Assembly: GCA_910588625.1 (NCBI GenBank)
Contig: CAJUQN010000065.1
Coordinates: 1-16,051, forward strand
Direction: 5' to 3'
DNA from: an uncultured Oscillospiraceae bacterium
Lineage (GTDB): Bacteria; Bacillota; Clostridia; Oscillospirales; Oscillospiraceae
Length of the DNA: 16,051 bases
In this document: in pieces, positions 6,699-13,251 of the stretch
How positions within the stretch are numbered: the first letter of the stretch is position 1
Layout of the letters: each line of letters opens with the position of its first letter
Translations under genes and position numbers: made by a program
Notes under the pieces: model-generated
Seen by the model: only the letters and a program-made list of their open reading frames with translations
What the model was told of the DNA's origin: nothing
The model's database searches: none

Positions 6699-8669
6699 TC
6701 AAGCGTTCTCCGGAACAGGGGACGCAGGACGGCGGGTGAACCATTGGAAGAAGATGACCACGGCCAGAACGGCAAAGCCGATGGCGTCGGTGAGGGAGCC
6801 GGGATAGAGCATCAGCGGGGCCACGGCGATCAAGACGGCCCGCTCCAGCCAGTTGGACTTCCGGACAAACCAGCCCTCCAGACCTCCTACCATGGCTACA
6901 GTGCCCACCGAGGCGGTGAAGAAGGCCCACAGGCTGCCCGCGATGGTGGCGGTGGGGTCGGCTCCGATCAGCAGGATGGGGTTGTCCAGAAAAAAGAAGG
7001 GGATCAGGAAGCCGATCAGGCCCAGGCGCACTGACAACAGGCCGGTCTTGGTCTGGTTGGACCCGGCAATCCCGGAAGCGACGTAGCTGCTCATAGCCAC
7101 AGGCGGGGTGATGTTGGACAGACAGGCGTAGATCAGGCAGAACATATGGGCAGAAATGGGGAGCACGTTCACCTCGAGCAACACGGGGACGGCCACCGCC
7201 TGGACGATGACGTAGGCGGCCACACCGGGCACGCCCATGCCCAGGATAGTGGACATAATCATCACCAGGGCGCCGGTAACGTAGATGTTGGTATTTTCCA
7301 CCACGGAGAGAATCAAATATCCCATGTTCAATCCCAGGCTGGTGAGGGTCACGGTGCCGATGATGACGCCGATGATGACACAGCACACGCCCACAGAAAC
7401 GGCGCCCTTGGCGCCCTCCACACAGGCGGCCACGATCTTGTCCCAGGTCATGCGGGTCTCTTTCCTCAGCCAGCTGGCCAGAATGGTGGCGGCGATGGCA
7501 ACCACGGCGGCAAACAGAGGGGTGTAGCCCATAAACATCATGGCAATCAGCACCACCAGGGGGATGACCAGATGGCCCTGCTCCTTGAGCACCTTCATGG
7601 CATCCGGGATGTTCTCCTTGGACAAGCCGGACAGGCCCAGGCGCTTGGCCTCAAAGTGGACGGCAAACAGCAGACCTAAATAATACAGGAATGCGGGGAC
7701 GATGGCGGCAAGCATGACATAGGTATAACTCAGGTTCAAAAACTCCGCCATGACGAAACCCACTGCGCCCATGATGGGGGGGCAGAACTGCCCGCCGGTG
7801 GAGGCCACCGCCTCCACCGCCCCGGCAAACTCCTTTTTGTAGCCGGTCTGCTTCATCAGCGGGATGGTGATGGTACCGGTGGTGGCCACGTTGGCGATGG
7901 CCGAGCCATTGATCATGCCCATGAGGGCGGAGGCCAGCACCGCCACCTTGGCGGGACCGCCGGGGGTCTGGCCCACCAGGGTCAGGGAGAAGTCGTTGAT
8001 GAATTTGGAGAAGCCGCTGTACTTCAAAAAGGCGCCAAACACCACGAACAGGAAAATGTAGGTGGCGGACACGCCGATGCCGGTTCCCAACAGACCCTGG
8101 GTACCCCAGAACTGGGTGGACAGTACCCGTTTCAGGGTAAAACCGTTGTGGCCCAGCTTGCCGGGGATGTACTTTCCGAACCAGTTGTAGGCCAGGAAAA
8201 TGGCCGCCAGGATAGCCAAATTACCTGAGGCCCGGCGGGCGGCCTCAAAGGCCAGCACCAGAGCCACGCCAGCGATCAGCAGCTCAAAATCGGTGACTCG
8301 GCCACCGTTCTGGGCGATGCGGGTATAGTTCAGGATCAGATAGCCGAAGGCGCCGATGGACAACACAATGAGGGCCACGTCCCAAATCGGGGGAAACTTC
8401 CGCACACGTTTTTCCTTTTTATAGGTAGGGTACAATAGGAAGGTGAACGCCAGCAGGAAAATACAGTGGATGGCCCGCAGGTTGACGGCACTGATAAGGC
8501 CAATAGTGCTGAAATAGAGCTGGAACGCCGTCCACAGACCCAGCAGAATGGTGATGGCCACGCCCATGGGACCGGTGTAGGTCCGGGTGCGGGACTCCGC
8601 TTCCTTCTCCTCCAACAGCCTTTGGGCCTTTTCCTCCAACTCCTGGGAGGGGGTGATGTTTTCCTCCAT
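6699..8669 (-). CDS. TRAP transporter permease, fused 4TM-12TM (TAXI-associated)
   Basis: A 656-residue polytopic membrane protein, the usual size of fused small (DctQ-like) plus large (DctM-like) TRAP subunits. The charged N-terminus (about 1-35) is cytoplasmic; hydrophobic helices start near residue 38. The DctM-type core contains ALMGMINGSAIANVATTG (about 250-267) and AGAVEAVASTGGQFCPPIMGA, the two most conserved ion/substrate-site blocks, and a second repeat ILGMGVPGVAAYVIV near 483. It uses an ion gradient (usually Na+) to import the solute bound by the downstream lipoprotein. Start 8669 is chosen over the in-frame ATG at 8702 because AAAGGAGG sits 5 nt upstream of it, whereas 8702 has no ribosome site. 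The pair forms a complete two-gene operon with its own promoter and terminator. Confidence 0.95.
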   Translation of the reverse strand: MEENITPSQELEEKAQRLLEEKEAESRTRTYTGPMGVAITILLGLWTAFQLYFSTIGLISAVNLRAIHCIFLLAFTFLLYPTYKKEKRVRKFPPIWDVALIVLSIGAFGYLILNYTRIAQNGGRVTDFELLIAGVALVLAFEAARRASGNLAILAAIFLAYNWFGKYIPGKLGHNGFTLKRVLSTQFWGTQGLLGTGIGVSATYIFLFVVFGAFLKYSGFSKFINDFSLTLVGQTPGGPAKVAVLASALMGMINGSAIANVATTGTITIPLMKQTGYKKEFAGAVEAVASTGGQFCPPIMGAVGFVMAEFLNLSYTYVMLAAIVPAFLYYLGLLFAVHFEAKRLGLSGLSKENIPDAMKVLKEQGHLVIPLVVLIAMMFMGYTPLFAAVVAIAATILASWLRKETRMTWDKIVAACVEGAKGAVSVGVCCVIIGVIIGTVTLTSLGLNMGYLILSVVENTNIYVTGALVMIMSTILGMGVPGVAAYVIVQAVAVPVLLEVNVLPISAHMFCLIYACLSNITPPVAMSSYVASGIAGSNQTKTGLLSVRLGLIGFLIPFFFLDNPILLIGADPTATIAGSLWAFFTASVGTVAMVGGLEGWFVRKSNWLERAVLIAVAPLMLYPGSLTDAIGFAVLAVVIFFQWFTRRPASPVPENA

Positions 8670-8723
8670 AGGGGCCTCCTTTGCTTTTTTGAATAAAAGC
8701 ATTAAAGTATGAACATTTTATGA

Positions 8724-8752
8724 ATTATATACAATCGTGCATTGTTTGTCAA
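8724..8752 (-). promoter_or_regulatory. Perfect-consensus promoter of the TRAP operon with inverted repeat in the spacer
   Basis: On the minus strand TTGACA (8747-8752) and TATAAT (8724-8729) are separated by 17 nt, a complete SigA consensus. The spacer holds ACAAT-N5-ATTGT (8731-8745), a 15-nt inverted repeat placed where a repressor would block RNA polymerase. The leader is about 47 nt. Confidence 0.85.
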
Positions 8753-8759
8753 GAAAATT

Positions 8760-9602
8760 TTCAAGGCCCCGGCGCGTTAAATTTTATACCAAAATGGTTG
8801 ATTATCTCAAAAAAGCCTTGATTTACGGGCATACAAGCAGGATTTCAAGCTGAATTTACTACCAATTTACTACTTTTGAGGGAAAGAGCCTTGATATGCC
8901 GCCCGGAACCCTGCCAGCCCAGCCACCAGCACACAGCATTGAGAAAGAATAAATGAAAACTGAATACGACGCAGACGCGGCGTTTCTCTATCCCAACAGG
9001 GTCCTCAGACTACTATGACAGCTCCGTTGCCTTGGCGGATTTTCAGGGCCGCTTTTCTCATAGCTCCCATAGCCGCATCTGGGCGGCGCTCCGCTTTAGA
9101 GCAATCTCCGTTTAGAACTGCTGAAACGAGCGTGATGTGCTGTCGGTATGTGACGTTCGCCATTTTCCACTTTCCCGTGGCTGGATTCACTCCGGGTATC
9201 TGCAAAGATAGAGCCGAACACTAACTTTGTCAGGAGCGCCGGCGGGTTTAGCTTCCATACGCCGGGGGCACTGTCTGGGCCCAATCTCTGGCTGTCAAGC
9301 AGGCAGTATAGCTTTCATCCTCATGCACATCTTTTCATCCCTCCACGCCGCCGTCCGTGAAGCTCGTACCGGCCCGTGTACTCCGTCATGCTATGGTCGC
9401 CCTCCGGTTTCCCTTTCAGGGTTAGACGGGGGATGATGGGTTGCGTTGTGTGGTCTGTGTGGGCCTCCTTCTCCCCGTGGATTGACCACCGCGTGATACC
9501 TTGTCCACCACTTGCTCAAGGTGGGATTTCAACAGCTCCGCGGGCAGGCGTCACTCTGCCCTTACGGACGCACCCGGCTCAACAGGGAAGCGGATGCGGA
9601 TC
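8760..9602. other. Non-coding stretch with mobile-element debris
   Basis: About 840 nt with no convincing intact gene. It starts AT-rich, then has a tandem 10-bp repeat (AATTTACTAC at 8853-8862 and 8864-8873) and a 9-bp direct repeat AGCCTTGAT (8814 and 8887). Read on the minus strand, 8850-8874 spells a short tail SSKLVVNSA-stop that resembles the ends of some integrases, but nothing upstream in that frame supports an integrase. From 9220 to 9600 all frames are broken. A possible small ORF lies at 9005-9163. Its position beside an ArdA-like gene suggests eroded integrative-element sequence. Confidence 0.45.
9005..9163 (-). CDS. Possible small basic protein, mobile-element type
   Basis: A 52-residue frame starting MANVTYRQHI and ending in a TGA at 9005-9007. 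It is basic, with a predicted helical centre (ERRPDAAMGAMRKAALKIRQ) and a hydrophobic end (GAVIVV). A weak purine-rich site (GGGAAAGTGGAAA) precedes the ATG at 9163. I do not recognise the family. Its regular amino-acid make-up is more protein-like than the surrounding frames, and it lies in the same orientation as the ArdA-like gene. It could equally be a fragment of a larger element gene. Confidence 0.3.
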   Translation of the reverse strand: MANVTYRQHITLVSAVLNGDCSKAERRPDAAMGAMRKAALKIRQGNGAVIVV

Positions 9603-10712
9603 TCAGGATCTCGCTCTCCTCTGGAAAGGAAGATATCCATCAAGCCAGCCCCCCATCTCCTGCCGGTACTGCTCCGCGGGATCATCAGCCATCAGTTCCT
9701 CCAGAGTGAGGCTGCCGTGGTAGGCCACGTAACCCAGCTCGGTGAGGGCGCAGTCCGCCTCCGGGCTGTCTGATTTGGGTACGAAGGCAAATTGGTCCAG
9801 GTTTTCTGCTAGCTGGCGCACCTCGCTGGCATATTTGGGCTGGGCCAGCAGCATTACCGCACCCAGCTTTTTCCGCTGTTCCGTGTCCAGCGGCTCAATG
9901 ACCCGGCACAGTTCGTTGAGGTCATCAAGGCCATCACAGGTGAGGTTGACCACAGCGGACACCTGCGGGGGCAGCTCGTCCATGACGATTTTCATCTGGA
10001 AGCCCTCCGTGCCGCCCCCGGCCCGCTCCAGTGTCCTTGAGATCTGTTTGTGGGGACAGGGCAAATAGAGGAATCCGGAGGTTTCACCGTGAGGTCCGGA
10101 GTTGATCTGGACCATTAATTGTGGCGGCCTGTGAAGATACGCCGGAAAGTACCACCCTTTATAGATCTGTTCCAGCTTCATGCCGTTGTCGTATACCACG
10201 CCGTAAGGCGTGACCACCCCGGCGCCGCTCTGGATCAGGTCCAGGGCCACCGCCCGGCCATCCACCTTGTCGTACTCATCGGAGGGCATCGAGCCGCCGT
10301 TGACCGTCAGGCTGTGTTCTTTTCCCAATCGCTCCAGGTTGGAAAAGTCGGTGATCACCGTGGCCTGCTGGCAGCAGAAGGTGAGGTTGATGAAGTCCTT
10401 GATGTCGGACAGGCACAGCCTGCTGGCCATAGCCTCAAATTGGACATCCTCTCCCTGGCAGAAGCTGTCCAGACGCTTGGCCAGGTAATTCAGCTCGTCA
10501 ACATTGACGTTCTGCGCCGTCAGCCGGTTGAGGACGGGGTACTTGCTGTTCAAACTATCCACCCGACAGTCGCTGGTATTGGGGGAGCCGACGATCATCT
10601 TTGCCAGTAGTTCGATGGTGTGGTCGTATTCATTATCTGGGATAGGGAAGGAGACGGTGGCCTGCCCATATTCCGGGTGGGCCTTGTTGCTGAGAACTGC
10701 TTTCATAATCAT
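9603..10712 (-). CDS. ardA: ArdA-like antirestriction protein
   Basis: A 369-residue protein resembling the long ArdA-family proteins of clostridial integrative/conjugative elements. Recognisable blocks: MKAVLSNKAHPEYGQATVSFPIP at the N-terminus, NVDELNYLAKRLDSF (about 69-83), DIKDFINLTFCCQQATVITDF (about 104-124), GVVTPYGVVYDNGMKLEQIY near 164, and LGYVAYHGSLTLEELMADDPAEQYRQEMGG near the end. ArdA proteins mimic bent DNA and inhibit type I restriction enzymes, protecting an element entering a new host. The last ~13 residues (WLDGYLPFQRRARS) look unlike the family end, suggesting the 3' end was replaced by a deletion or rearrangement near 9645. The first ATG (10712) has AAAGGAG 10 nt upstream and overlaps the preceding small gene's stop as ATGA. 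Antirestriction activity is inferred from the family only. Confidence 0.8.
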   Translation of the reverse strand: MIMKAVLSNKAHPEYGQATVSFPIPDNEYDHTIELLAKMIVGSPNTSDCRVDSLNSKYPVLNRLTAQNVNVDELNYLAKRLDSFCQGEDVQFEAMASRLCLSDIKDFINLTFCCQQATVITDFSNLERLGKEHSLTVNGGSMPSDEYDKVDGRAVALDLIQSGAGVVTPYGVVYDNGMKLEQIYKGWYFPAYLHRPPQLMVQINSGPHGETSGFLYLPCPHKQISRTLERAGGGTEGFQMKIVMDELPPQVSAVVNLTCDGLDDLNELCRVIEPLDTEQRKKLGAVMLLAQPKYASEVRQLAENLDQFAFVPKSDSPEADCALTELGYVAYHGSLTLEELMADDPAEQYRQEMGGWLDGYLPFQRRARS

Positions 10713-10921
10713 ATCGGTCTTTCTCCTTTGTCATTGTTTGGATCAGGCATGAAATGCGCCCCGTTCCACGGATGGACCGGGGCGCACTCTGTTCTGAGTC
10801 GGATATGCACGAATATCTTTTCTGGCTGCGATTCATCCGCCGTCAATGATTTTCTGCGTGTTATCTGTCTTGCCGAGGGTACGATGTTTCCAAAATACAG
10901 GTCCTTTAACAATTCACGCAT
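10709..10921 (-). CDS. Small element protein, N-terminus DUF6809-like
   Basis: A 70-residue frame with a strong ribosome site (AAGGGAGGTGA, 5 nt before the ATG at 10921). The first ~20 residues (MRELLKDLYFGNIVPSARQ) resemble the start of DUF6809-type proteins found on clostridial conjugative elements; the remainder does not, so it may be truncated or chimeric. Its stop (10709-10711) overlaps the ArdA-like start by 4 nt, implying translational coupling. The frame continues open upstream to about 11185, where a GTG at about 11038 also has a GGAG site, so a longer protein is possible. A hairpin at 10756-10785 lies inside the coding region. Confidence 0.5.
   Translation of the reverse strand: MRELLKDLYFGNIVPSARQITRRKSLTADESQPEKIFVHIRLRTECAPVHPWNGAHFMPDPNNDKGERPI
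10756..10785. repeat. Inverted repeat inside the small ArdA-upstream gene
   Basis: GCGCCCCG (10756-10763) and CGGGGCGC (10778-10785) form an 8-bp perfect stem, extended by 3 more pairs after one mismatch, with a 6-nt loop. On the minus strand it is followed by ATTTCATG, so it could act as a weak terminator or attenuator ahead of the ArdA-like gene. Confidence 0.5.
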
Positions 10922-11077
10922 TTTCGTCACCTCCCTTGCAGCGCCACACCATACCACACCTTGGCGGGAATAGCCATGAGCACAGCGCCGAGTTATCAGT
11001 TTATTATCATTTGGGACTTTGCTCATAAGCAGTTCCACTGAAAGGCTCCTTCGGCATGGACTAGGACAACAAAAAAA

Positions 11078-11109
11078 GGCCGCTGTCTTTCGTGTGAAAG
11101 ACGGCGGCC
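11078..11109 (-). terminator. Strong minus-strand terminator
   Basis: A 14-bp stem (GGCCGCTGTCTTTC / GAAAGACGGCGGCC, one T-G wobble) with a GTGT loop. On the minus strand it is followed by TTTTTTTGTTG, an excellent U-tract. It would stop transcription arriving from the right, including that of tRNA-Pro, before the element genes. Confidence 0.85.
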
Positions 11110-11554
11110 TTTGGTACTTGCTATGTGATTGTATCGCCAGAAAACTGTGGTCAATTGCCACCCTTTTCCTCTGGATGAAAAACAAGAACTTATGTACTTC
11201 ACTTTTGAGGGGACCATCGAGTCAACACTATACATCTGCGTTAGTGTCTAGGTTGCAAAGGGTAGCGCCCTTTTTGAAATTGAGAAAGGGCGCCAGCTTG
11301 CTCAAGAACTAAAAACGTCAAATCAGAACCTATCGACAGCTCCGATTTTCAAAAGGCACTTTAAGTGAAAAGCGGCATTCACAGAGGAATTCAAAAAGGG
11401 CACTTCATGAGAACGCTGGGGGTGTGAGTTCAAGTCCCCCCAGTCAGGGATTGATAGTAATTTTTCACGGCCTTCGGATTTTGCCATCCGAAGGCCGTGT
11501 AGGCGTTGAAAACACTGGCTTGACGGGCAAGATAACATTTTCACCCTATTAAGT
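11110..11554. other. Gene-free stretch with several inverted repeats
   Basis: No protein-coding frame is convincing. It contains two mutually exclusive hairpins at 11257-11293 (AAAGGG/CCCTTT versus GCGCCCTTT/AAAGGGCGC), a tRNA T-arm-like piece at 11416-11443 (GAGTTCAAGTCCCC flanked by CTGGGGG and CCCCCAG), and a perfect 14-bp hairpin at 11466-11499. The mixture is typical of a worn integration site beside a tRNA gene. Confidence 0.5.
11466..11499. repeat. Perfect 14-bp inverted repeat without a U-tract
   Basis: CACGGCCTTCGGAT (11466-11479) pairs fully with its complement at 11486-11499 around a 6-nt TTTGCC loop. The T-run is on the wrong side (11461-11465, before the hairpin on the plus strand; A-run after it on the minus strand), so it is not a standard terminator in either direction. 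It is 56 nt beyond the tRNA 3' end and could take part in tRNA 3' processing or be a mobile-element remnant. Confidence 0.6.
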
Positions 11555-11630
11555 TGGTCGGAGTGCGGGGACTCGAACCCCGGGCCTCCTGCTCCCAAAG
11601 CAGGCGCGCTACCAACTGCGCAACACCCCG
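11555..11630 (-). tRNA. tRNA-Pro (UGG)
   Basis: The minus strand folds as a full cloverleaf: acceptor CGGGGTG / CACTCCG (one G-T pair), D-arm GCGC-AGTTGGTA-GCGC, anticodon arm CCTGC-TTTGGGA-GCAGG with anticodon TGG (11595-11597), T-arm CGGGG-TTCGAGT-CCCCG, discriminator A. CCA is encoded (11555-11557). Degenerate copies follow on its 5' side. Confidence 0.97.
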
Positions 11631-11639
11631 ATATGAAAT

Positions 11640-11690
11640 TTATGGTGGGAGTGCGTGTGCTCCCAACGCAAGCGCGCTACACCCGGCTAT
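11640..11690 (-). pseudogene. Degenerate tRNA-Pro fragment 1
   Basis: Shares with the intact tRNA-Pro the anticodon-region core (TGCTCCCAA-CGCAAGCGCGCTAC on the plus strand around 11657-11680) but lacks a pairing T-arm and acceptor stem. It lies 67 nt from the intact copy, anticodon to anticodon. It cannot fold as a working tRNA. Confidence 0.55.
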
Positions 11691-11798
11691 GGATTTTCTA
11701 ACTGTGGTCAAACATGTGGTCAGCGCCGGTTTTTGACCAGTTCCCGGCGAGGGGGAAAGCGTTGTCAGCCCAAGCGCCCCAAGGCGTTCTGGGCTTTC

Positions 11799-11867
11799 CG
11801 GGGTCTGCGGCCCGAACGCGGGTCTCCTGCTCCCAAAGTAGGCGCGCTCCCCCTGCGCAACACCCGG
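11799..11867 (-). pseudogene. Degenerate tRNA-Pro copy 2
   Basis: Clearly related over the whole length to the intact tRNA-Pro: CTCCTGCTCCCAAAG, GGCGCGCT and CTGCGCAACACC are retained on the plus strand, and the 5' flank GATATGAAATTT (11867-11878) matches that of the true tRNA (11630-11641). T-arm and D-loop are damaged (GGCCCGAACGCGGG; CCCCC in place of ACCAA), so it is probably inactive. Confidence 0.7.
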
Positions 11868-11884
11868 ATATGAAATTTTTGCCC

Positions 11885-11930
11885 GGACCTGCCTGTGTTC
11901 CCAAAGCAGACACACGACTCTACACTACAC
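11885..11930 (-). pseudogene. Degenerate tRNA-Pro fragment 3
   Basis: CCTGCCTGTGTTCCCAAAGCAG on the plus strand echoes the tRNA-Pro anticodon arm, followed by a divergent ACACACGACTCTACAC. It is placed 69 nt from copy 2, mirroring the 67-nt spacing between the intact tRNA and fragment 1, as expected if a two-part unit was duplicated. Confidence 0.45.
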
Positions 11931-12008
11931 ACAGCCATTGAATTTGCTCTAATCCGATGCTTTCCAAAACCACAACGACTTCGGGTTAAGTTATTATACC
12001 TGATTTTC

Positions 12009-12037
12009 TTGCGCTTTGCAAGAGGTTATGGTATGAT
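12009..12037 (+). promoter_or_regulatory. Promoter of the trmB-GNAT gene
   Basis: TTGCGC (12009-12014) and TATGAT (12032-12037) are 17 nt apart, 29 nt before the start codon. An inverted repeat TCTTGC-N5-GCAAGA (12007-12023) covers the -35 box and may be an operator. Confidence 0.65.
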
Positions 12038-12066
12038 ACGCAGGAAAAAAAACGAGGTGAACTCCT

Positions 12067-13188
12067 ATGCGGATGAGAAAGAAGAAAAACCTGCTCCCCC
12101 GGATGGACGCCTGTGGCGCTCTGTTGATCCAGACCCCCACAGCGGAAAAAGGCCACTGGCGCAAGCGCAAGCCGGATGCGGCCAAGCTCCGCTTAGAGTT
12201 AGGCTGCGGCAAAGGCCGCTTCACCGCCGAAACCGCTGCCGCCCACCCCGAGGACCTTTACGTAGCCATAGAGCGCGTCCCCGATGCCATGGTCATCGCC
12301 ATGGAGCGTTGCCAAGCCCTGGGCCTGACCAACGTTTTTTTCATCGACGGCGATGTTGCCGCCCTGGACCAATACTTTGCCCCTGGGGAGGTAGACCTTA
12401 TCTACATCAATTTCTGCGATCCCTGGCCGTCTGTGAAGCATTCCCGCCGCCGCCTCACCCATGTGAATTTTCTCCGCGGCTATCGACGGGTCCTCAAGGA
12501 AGGTGGTCAAATCCACTTCAAGACCGATAACCACGACCTGTTCGAATGGTCTCTGTTCCAGTTCCCCAAGGTGGGCTTTACTTTATCAGAAGTAACCCGC
12601 AACCTTCATGAGCACGGCGTCCAGGGTGTTATGACCGACTATGAGGAGAAATTCTACGCCATGAGCACCCCCATCAACCGCTGTGTGGGCACCATGGAGG
12701 CCCTGCCCGATCTGGAGATCATCCCGGCCTACGCCCATCGGAGGGATGTGTCCGCGCTGTTCGCGGAATATACAGATATGCTGGTGGCTGGGGACAGTAT
12801 GTTTCGTCAATATCTTGATATCCAACACTACGAAGATGAAATCGACCACTTGGAGGCAAAATACGGGACTCCAGCCGGCCGGCTGTACCTGGCCTATTGG
12901 CAGGGGGCGCTGGCAGGTTGCATCGGACTACGGAAGATAGACGGAGAAAACTGTGAGATGAAGCGTCTTTATGTCAGGTCGGAATTCCAAGGAAAGCAGA
13001 TCGGGGAGCAGCTGGTCCAAAAAATCATAGAGGACGCGAAGGAGATCGGATATTCCCATATACTGCTGGATACGCTCCCGTTCCTGGAAAATGCCCTCCA
13101 TATGTATAAAAAGCACGGATTCTATGAGATCGAGAGTTATAACGACAGCCCCATGGAATCCTCGATTTATATGCGGCTCGATCTGTGA
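12067..13188 (+). CDS. trmB: TrmB tRNA (guanine-N7)-methyltransferase fused to a GNAT acetyltransferase domain
   Basis: A 373-residue protein in one uninterrupted frame. Residues 1-205 are TrmB, which uses S-adenosylmethionine to methylate G46 of tRNA: SAM loop LELGCGKG (43-50), the acidic ERVPDAM (69-75), DGD (94-96), INFCDPWPSVKHSRRRLTH (114-132), FKTDN (151-155) and the C-terminal TDYEEKF (190-196) with the conserved Thr and Glu. TrmB normally ends about here (210-230 aa). After a short linker, 217-373 form a GNAT domain: the CoA-binding loop VRSEFQGKQIG (303-313, Q/R-x-x-G-x-G/A pattern), LLDTL, and a C-terminal LHMYKKHGFYEI typical of the fold. What the GNAT half acetylates is unknown. 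Start at 12067 follows GAGGTGA by 6 nt. Own promoter; ends in a shared convergent terminator. Both halves look intact. Confidence 0.93.
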   Translation: MRMRKKKNLLPRMDACGALLIQTPTAEKGHWRKRKPDAAKLRLELGCGKGRFTAETAAAHPEDLYVAIERVPDAMVIAMERCQALGLTNVFFIDGDVAALDQYFAPGEVDLIYINFCDPWPSVKHSRRRLTHVNFLRGYRRVLKEGGQIHFKTDNHDLFEWSLFQFPKVGFTLSEVTRNLHEHGVQGVMTDYEEKFYAMSTPINRCVGTMEALPDLEIIPAYAHRRDVSALFAEYTDMLVAGDSMFRQYLDIQHYEDEIDHLEAKYGTPAGRLYLAYWQGALAGCIGLRKIDGENCEMKRLYVRSEFQGKQIGEQLVQKIIEDAKEIGYSHILLDTLPFLENALHMYKKHGFYEIESYNDSPMESSIYMRLDL

Positions 13189-13205
13189 TTGTTCTATAAA
13201 GATAA

Positions 13206-13245
13206 AAAATATCCCGCTCAGACGAAATGCCTGAGCGGATATTTT
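13206..13245. terminator. Bidirectional terminator between convergent genes
   Basis: CCGCTCAG/CTGAGCGG (8 bp) extended by AAAATAT/ATATTTT across a single bulged C, with an ~9-nt loop. It gives a T-run on both strands and lies between the trmB-GNAT stop (13188) and the hemolysin III stop (13252). Confidence 0.85.
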
Positions 13246-13251
13246 GTGAGT

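Noticed and set aside
6658..7386. N-terminal extension of the TAXI binding protein
   Set aside because: The frame is open further upstream but overlaps the permease gene in another frame; the lipoprotein signal peptide and ribosome site fix the start at 6657.
8760..9000. CRISPR array suggested by short repeats
   Set aside because: Only two copies of each 9-10 bp repeat, no regular spacer length and no cas genes.
9227..9773. Overlapping plus-strand frames of 69-115 codons
   Set aside because: No ribosome sites, no domain, Pro/Ser/Arg-rich composition; partly antisense to the ArdA-like gene.
11730..11742. 13-bp match TTTTTGACCAGTT shared with 15885-15897, considered as an attachment-site pair
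   Set aside because: A 13-mer repeat is expected by chance a couple of times in 16 kb and the match does not extend; nothing else supports an element with these ends.
11554..11941. Several 60-90 codon frames over the tRNA-Pro array
   Set aside because: They read across tRNA and tRNA-like sequence, a common source of false proteins (e.g. 'GLEPRASCSQSRRATNCATPR').
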